DNA of 64,000 nt, taken from Janthinobacterium sp. J1-1 (GTDB taxonomy: Bacteria > Pseudomonadota > Gammaproteobacteria > Burkholderiales > Burkholderiaceae_D). The DNA is taken from the NCBI RefSeq assembly GCF_030944405.1, contig NZ_CP132339.1, forward strand, positions 3,162,001-3,226,000, in the 5' to 3' direction. Under the pieces are notes generated by a model. It was not told where the DNA came from and did not search any database. It saw nothing but the letters and a program-made list of their open reading frames with translations. Shown piece after piece: positions 60,581 through 64,000 of the stretch (the first letter of the stretch is position 1; every line of letters begins with the position of its first letter). The position numbers and the translations under genes were made by a program.

Positions 60581-62404
60581 ATGCAGCAAGCCGCCGGCAA
60601 CACTACTGTTTTACTCGATCCGGTGGTCGCGCCGCAGATTGCCGTCACGCGCTTGCTGACGGGCTTGCTGCAAGGCCTGCTGCTGTACTGGCTGTACAGC
60701 TCGGCCCAGGACAAGGCCTGGCCCGCCACCGAACCCTCTCTGCTGGCGCCGCTGATGCTCATCGGCCTGCTGATGCCGGTGCTGCTGGTCTCCAGCCTGG
60801 GCCATCTGTCGCTGCGACGCATCGGACTGTGGATGGCTGGCGCGGCGGTGGTGTTGAGCGTGCTGGCATTGCACGACGTGTCGCGCGGCGCCGAGCATTT
60901 TATTTGGGGCAACTACAAGCCCGGCGCACCGCTGCGCGTGCTCTCGATCCAGCTGTTCGGCTTTTGCGTGGTCGGCTTCTATATTGCCCACGCGCTGGTG
61001 CTGGCCAGCGGGCAAGACCAGCGCCGCCTGGCCAGTTACCCGACGTATTTTGAAATTGCCTGGAAGCTTGGCATCCAGCTGCTGTTTTCCCTGCTGTTCG
61101 TGGCGGTGCTGGTGCTGGTGCTGTGGCTGGGTGGGCAATTGTTTTTGCTGATCAAGCTCGATTTTTTAAGGAAGCTGCTGGCCCAGGCCTGGTTCGTGAT
61201 CCCCGTGCTGTGCTTTGCGTTCTCGTTTGCCATCCATATCACCGATGTGCGCCCGTCCATCGTGCGCGGCATCCGCACCTTGCTGCTGGTGCTGCTGTCG
61301 TGGCTGATGCCGATCGCCGCCGTGCTGGTGGCCGGCTTCCTGCTCACCTTGCCGTTTATCGGCTTCGAACGCCTGTGGGCCACGCGCCATGCGGCTTCCG
61401 TGCTGCTGGGCATGGCGGGCCTGCTGGTGGTGCTGATCAATGCCGCCTTCCAGAACGGCCAGGCCGGCCTGGGCGTGGCGCGCGGCATCCGCTTCGGCAC
61501 GCGCCTGTCGTGCCTGCTGTTGCCATGGCTGGTCGGCATCGCCATCTATGCATTGACCTTGCGCGTGATGGCGCATGGCTGGACGGCCGAGCGCATTATT
61601 GCCGGCGCCTGCCTGCTGGTCGCCAGCTGTTATGCGGTGGGCTATGCCTGGGCCGCCAGCAAGTATGGCGACTGGCTGAACTGGATCGCCAATGTCAACG
61701 TGGGCACGGCCTTTGTCACCCTGCTGGTGCTGCTGGCGCTGTTCACGCCGCTGATGGACCCGGCCCGGCTGTCGGTGGCCAGCCAGATGGCGCGGTTGAA
61801 CAGCGGCAAGGTCAGCGCCGACAAGTTCGATTTCGAGTACCTGCGTTTCCAGGGCGCGCGCTATGGCCAGGCGGCCTTGCAGGAGCTCAAGGTACGTACC
61901 GCAGGGCCGGACGCGGCGGTGATCCGCGCACGCGCCACGGCCATGCTCATGCGTGAAAACCGTTTCGACGAAACGGGCGCGCTCAGCGACGTCGCCATCA
62001 ACCTGACCGTACGCCCGGCCGGCGTGACATTGCCGCAGAGTTTCCTGCAGCAGGACTGGAGCCAGGCGGGACCAAGCTGGCGCCTGCCGGCCTGTTTGAA
62101 GCGGGCAGGGCAGCAGTGCGATGCGTATGCCATGGATTTCGATGGCGATGGCCGCCAGGAAGTGCTGCTGATCAGCAATGATCCGCGCGCCTCCTCGGTT
62201 TTGCTGGCGGAAAAGGAAGAGGGCGGCTGGTATGCGCGCGGCCAGATCCCGACCGAGATCCTGCGCTGCCGGCCGCTGCGTGAAAAACTGCAGGCGGGCC
62301 AGTTTGTGCTGGTGCCGCCGAAAGTGCAGGAGCTGGAAGTCGACGGACAGCGCGTGCCGATGAGCCTGTATAACGAGCGCGAGGTCAGCTGTCCGGAGCA
62401 GTGA
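60581..62404 (+). CDS. DUF4153 multi-pass membrane protein
   Basis: 607 residues from the ATG at 60581 (AAGGAATTCCC upstream). About ten transmembrane segments fill the first 400 residues, with the DUF4153 pattern (LLLYWLYSSAQDKAWPATEP, FLRKLLAQAWFVIPVLCFAF, SWLMPIAAVLVAGFLLTLPF, IRFGTRLSCLLLPWLVGIAI). A soluble C-terminal part of about 200 residues follows, ending with a conserved Cys pair (KRAGQQCDAY, VSCPEQ). Function of the family is not established. It is convergent with motA, 10 bases apart. Confidence 0.85.
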   Translation: MQQAAGNTTVLLDPVVAPQIAVTRLLTGLLQGLLLYWLYSSAQDKAWPATEPSLLAPLMLIGLLMPVLLVSSLGHLSLRRIGLWMAGAAVVLSVLALHDVSRGAEHFIWGNYKPGAPLRVLSIQLFGFCVVGFYIAHALVLASGQDQRRLASYPTYFEIAWKLGIQLLFSLLFVAVLVLVLWLGGQLFLLIKLDFLRKLLAQAWFVIPVLCFAFSFAIHITDVRPSIVRGIRTLLLVLLSWLMPIAAVLVAGFLLTLPFIGFERLWATRHAASVLLGMAGLLVVLINAAFQNGQAGLGVARGIRFGTRLSCLLLPWLVGIAIYALTLRVMAHGWTAERIIAGACLLVASCYAVGYAWAASKYGDWLNWIANVNVGTAFVTLLVLLALFTPLMDPARLSVASQMARLNSGKVSADKFDFEYLRFQGARYGQAALQELKVRTAGPDAAVIRARATAMLMRENRFDETGALSDVAINLTVRPAGVTLPQSFLQQDWSQAGPSWRLPACLKRAGQQCDAYAMDFDGDGRQEVLLISNDPRASSVLLAEKEEGGWYARGQIPTEILRCRPLREKLQAGQFVLVPPKVQELEVDGQRVPMSLYNEREVSCPEQ

Positions 62405-62414
62405 CCCCGGTAAA

Positions 62415-63278
62415 TCAGTTGCGGGTTTTCACCTGGCGCACGTGGCTTTCCAGTTCGCTGAAGGACGGGCGCTCGGTGGCCGAGATCACCTTGCGACCGA
62501 ATTCGACGGCCAGGGCCGGCGCGTAGCCGTTCAGGCTGGCCAGCAAGGTCACTTTCACGCACTGGTACATCTTGGCGGTTTCATGGTGCTTGCGGCGCAG
62601 CAAGCTGGCCAGCGGCGCGATAAAGCCGTACGCCAGCAAGATGCCGATAAAGGTGCCCACCAGCGCCTGCGCGATCAGCACGCCCAGCTCGGCCGGCGGC
62701 AGGCCCACCGACGCCATGGTGTGCACCACGCCCATCACGGCGGCCACGATGCCGAAGGCGGGCATGGCGTCGGCCAGCTGCGAGATGGTCTGGATCGGCA
62801 TTTCCGCGTCTTCGTGATGGGTTTCCATCTCGTTGTCCATCAGATTCTCGATCTGGTAGGCATCCATATTGCCCGATACCATCAGACGCAGATAGTCGGT
62901 AATAAATTCCAGCAAATGCTCGTCGCCGAGGGTGTAGGGGTATTTGGTGAACACCGGGCTGCGGTAGGGATCGTCGACATCGTCCTCGATCGACATCAGG
63001 CCTTCCTTGCGGACCTTGCTCAGTATGTCGTACATCAGGCCCATCAGTTCCAGATAGCGCGACTTGGTGTATTGCGCGGTATGAAACAGGGTGGGCAGGG
63101 CGGCAAACGTGGCGCGGATCGCCTTGGCGTCATTGCCGACAAAAAAAGTCCCCAGCGCCGCGCCGCCGATCATCAGCAGTTCCAGCGGCTGGAACAGCGC
63201 CGCCAGATGCCCGCCCTGCAGGGCAAAGCCTCCAAAGACGGAAAACAGCACGACGATAAATCCGAGTATGACCAGCAC
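62415..63278 (-). CDS. motA: Flagellar motor stator subunit MotA
   Basis: 287-residue MotA with four transmembrane segments and a cytoplasmic domain. The GTG at 63278 is preceded by AGGGGAG and yields MLVILGFIVVLFSVFGGFAL. Key parts are LLMIGGAALGTFFVGNDAKA, the TM3-TM4 region DAMPAFGIVAAVMGVVHTMA and ALVGTFIGILLAYGFIAPLA with the stator-loop prolines. MotA needs MotB to form the proton channel, but motB is not downstream; the next gene is the convergent DUF4153 gene. It is therefore a solitary motA whose partner must lie elsewhere. Confidence 0.92.
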   Translation of the reverse strand: MLVILGFIVVLFSVFGGFALQGGHLAALFQPLELLMIGGAALGTFFVGNDAKAIRATFAALPTLFHTAQYTKSRYLELMGLMYDILSKVRKEGLMSIEDDVDDPYRSPVFTKYPYTLGDEHLLEFITDYLRLMVSGNMDAYQIENLMDNEMETHHEDAEMPIQTISQLADAMPAFGIVAAVMGVVHTMASVGLPPAELGVLIAQALVGTFIGILLAYGFIAPLASLLRRKHHETAKMYQCVKVTLLASLNGYAPALAVEFGRKVISATERPSFSELESHVRQVKTRN

Positions 63279-63424
63279 CAGGTACTCCCCTATAAATTGC
63301 TATAACGCAATATTGTAGTTTAACCTGATTCGCTGGCATTGCGGCTGTCTGGCGCATGCGCGGAATCAGAAAATTGATCAAACTGCGCAGTTTGCCGGCT
63401 TGGACGGCGGTGCAGGTCGAGCGT

Positions 63425-63799
63425 TTATCCGAAACCACACAGATAAAAGAAAGGCTCCAGCCTTTTGCAACCCACGACCTGTGCGGTAAAGCCTGGCTGG
63501 CGGTTCATGAACTCTTGCATATTGTCGTATGGGTCGAAAACGACGCCGCTCCAGCCCGCCAACATGCCGTCCCACGGAAAAATCAGGCGTTGCCCGTCAG
63601 GCAGGCAAGCGTGCGATGCAAGGCATGCCGGCTGCCGGTTGGCGGCCAGATCTCGCGCCGCGGAGCGATAGGTCGGCGCTTCCCGTTGAAAACGCGCAGC
63701 GTCGGCCTTGCTGTCTGTCGGCCGCGCCAGCCATAGCGTACCGGCCGCGATGATGAGCATGAAACCAACCAGCAAAACACGACGGTATTGCCTATTCAT
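63425..63799 (-). CDS. Small membrane-anchored or exported protein, unknown function
   Basis: 124 residues from the ATG at 63799. A basic start (MNRQYRRV) and hydrophobic segment (LLVGFMLIIAAGTLWLA) form a signal anchor or uncleaved signal peptide. The rest has paired cysteines (ACLASHACLPDGQRLIFPWD, VVGCKRLEPFFYLCGFG), suggesting disulfides in the periplasm. I do not recognise the family. The start overlaps the end of the glyoxalase-family gene by eight bases, so the two are co-translated. Confidence 0.72.
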   Translation of the reverse strand: MNRQYRRVLLVGFMLIIAAGTLWLARPTDSKADAARFQREAPTYRSAARDLAANRQPACLASHACLPDGQRLIFPWDGMLAGWSGVVFDPYDNMQEFMNRQPGFTAQVVGCKRLEPFFYLCGFG

Positions 63800-64000
63800 G
63801 TGTCGACTTCTGCCAGAAACGCAGTTTGTTGCCGAACGGGTCAGCCACTTCCATGATGCGGCCCCAGTCCTCGTCGCGCACGCCGGGGCGCGCATGGGGA
63901 TAGTCCTTGGCCAGCAATTCGGCCTGCAGGGCGGCGATATCGTCGACCGGGATCAGTAGCGCCGCGCCTGGCGTGGCGTCGCCATGATGTTCGGACAGGT
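63792..64000 (-). CDS. Glyoxalase/bleomycin-resistance family protein, 3' part
   Basis: The C-terminal 68 codons of a VOC-superfamily protein; the 5' end lies beyond the window. Visible residues include the strand-helix of the domain (AALLIPVDDIAALQAELLAK) and the end EVADPFGNKLRFWQKS, where the metal-ligand Glu of the fold (MEVADPFGN) is present. Members bind small thiols, antibiotics or aromatic substrates; which applies is not readable. The stop TAG (63792-63794) is overlapped by the next start. Confidence 0.82.
   Translation of the reverse strand, partial: LSEHHGDATPGAALLIPVDDIAALQAELLAKDYPHARPGVRDEDWGRIMEVADPFGNKLRFWQKSTHE

Overview
The window reads as the chromosome of a GC-rich betaproteobacterium, most likely an Oxalobacteraceae member of the Janthinobacterium/Duganella/Massilia type. 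The reasons are the GC-rich coding bias, the gene set (dapC-dapD-dapE-prmB cluster, EnvZ/OmpR, MdtBC-type pump, CheB/CheR-PAS hybrid) and a polar-flagellate, T6SS-armed lifestyle. This assignment is inferred from gene content and style; no rRNA marker is present.

Layout. 1-6118: the 3' end of an MdtB-like RND pump subunit, MdtC-like subunit and outer-membrane lipoprotein, in one overlapping operon. 6165-10962: a CheB/CheR/PAS hybrid protein and a PAS histidine kinase, overlapping by 4 nt. 11063-13273: an exported S46 peptidase with its terminator. 13361-25273: a T6SS spike/effector/immunity island, made of vgrG, a phospholipase D effector, a Sel1-repeat lipoprotein (probable immunity), a remnant of the vgrG 3' end, a second effector, a second immunity gene and a third, frameshifted immunity gene. 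25311-26971: a TetR regulator, a small unknown gene and a divergent DUF2867 gene.

27063-33050: a PnuC-type permease and NadR-like kinase face a TonB-dependent receptor whose leader is a TPP riboswitch, so the set is best read as thiamine salvage. A complete ISAs1-family element sits about 55 bp upstream of that riboswitch, and a YqhD-like aldehyde reductase follows. 33194-36212: a small protein related to encapsulated ferritins but without their metal ligands, an Imm26-like protein and envZ/ompR. 36384-41861: an exported small protein, a FapA/DUF342 protein, arfB, a CheW-like protein and an ABC-F ATPase.

41965-48271: prmB, dapE, an ArsC-like reductase, an FAD monooxygenase, dapD and dapC, the lysine/peptidoglycan precursor cluster interrupted by an unrelated oxygenase. 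48409-51380: tsaB, rimI, a diverged family-4 uracil-DNA glycosylase and a DUF1853 gene in an overlapping operon. 51460-56374: lplT, radA with a LexA-like box, a PilZ gene and fliD. 56416-64000: an AraC regulator divergent from an MFS transporter, rraA, a DUF4952 gene whose 5' end is invaded by a 158-bp MITE-like element, a MerR regulator with a textbook MerR promoter and a small membrane protein, a DUF4153 membrane protein, a solitary motA, a small exported protein and the end of a glyoxalase-family gene.

The most interesting parts are the duplicated T6SS phospholipase/immunity array, where divergence between copies concentrates in the effector tail and the immunity centre; the ligand-less EncFtn relative; the thiamine riboswitch/TonB/PnuC set with an IS next to its leader; and the MITE at a gene start. 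No tRNA, rRNA or CRISPR array was recognised. The only stretch above 300 bases without a gene (30385-30719) holds the TPP riboswitch and the left end of the IS.
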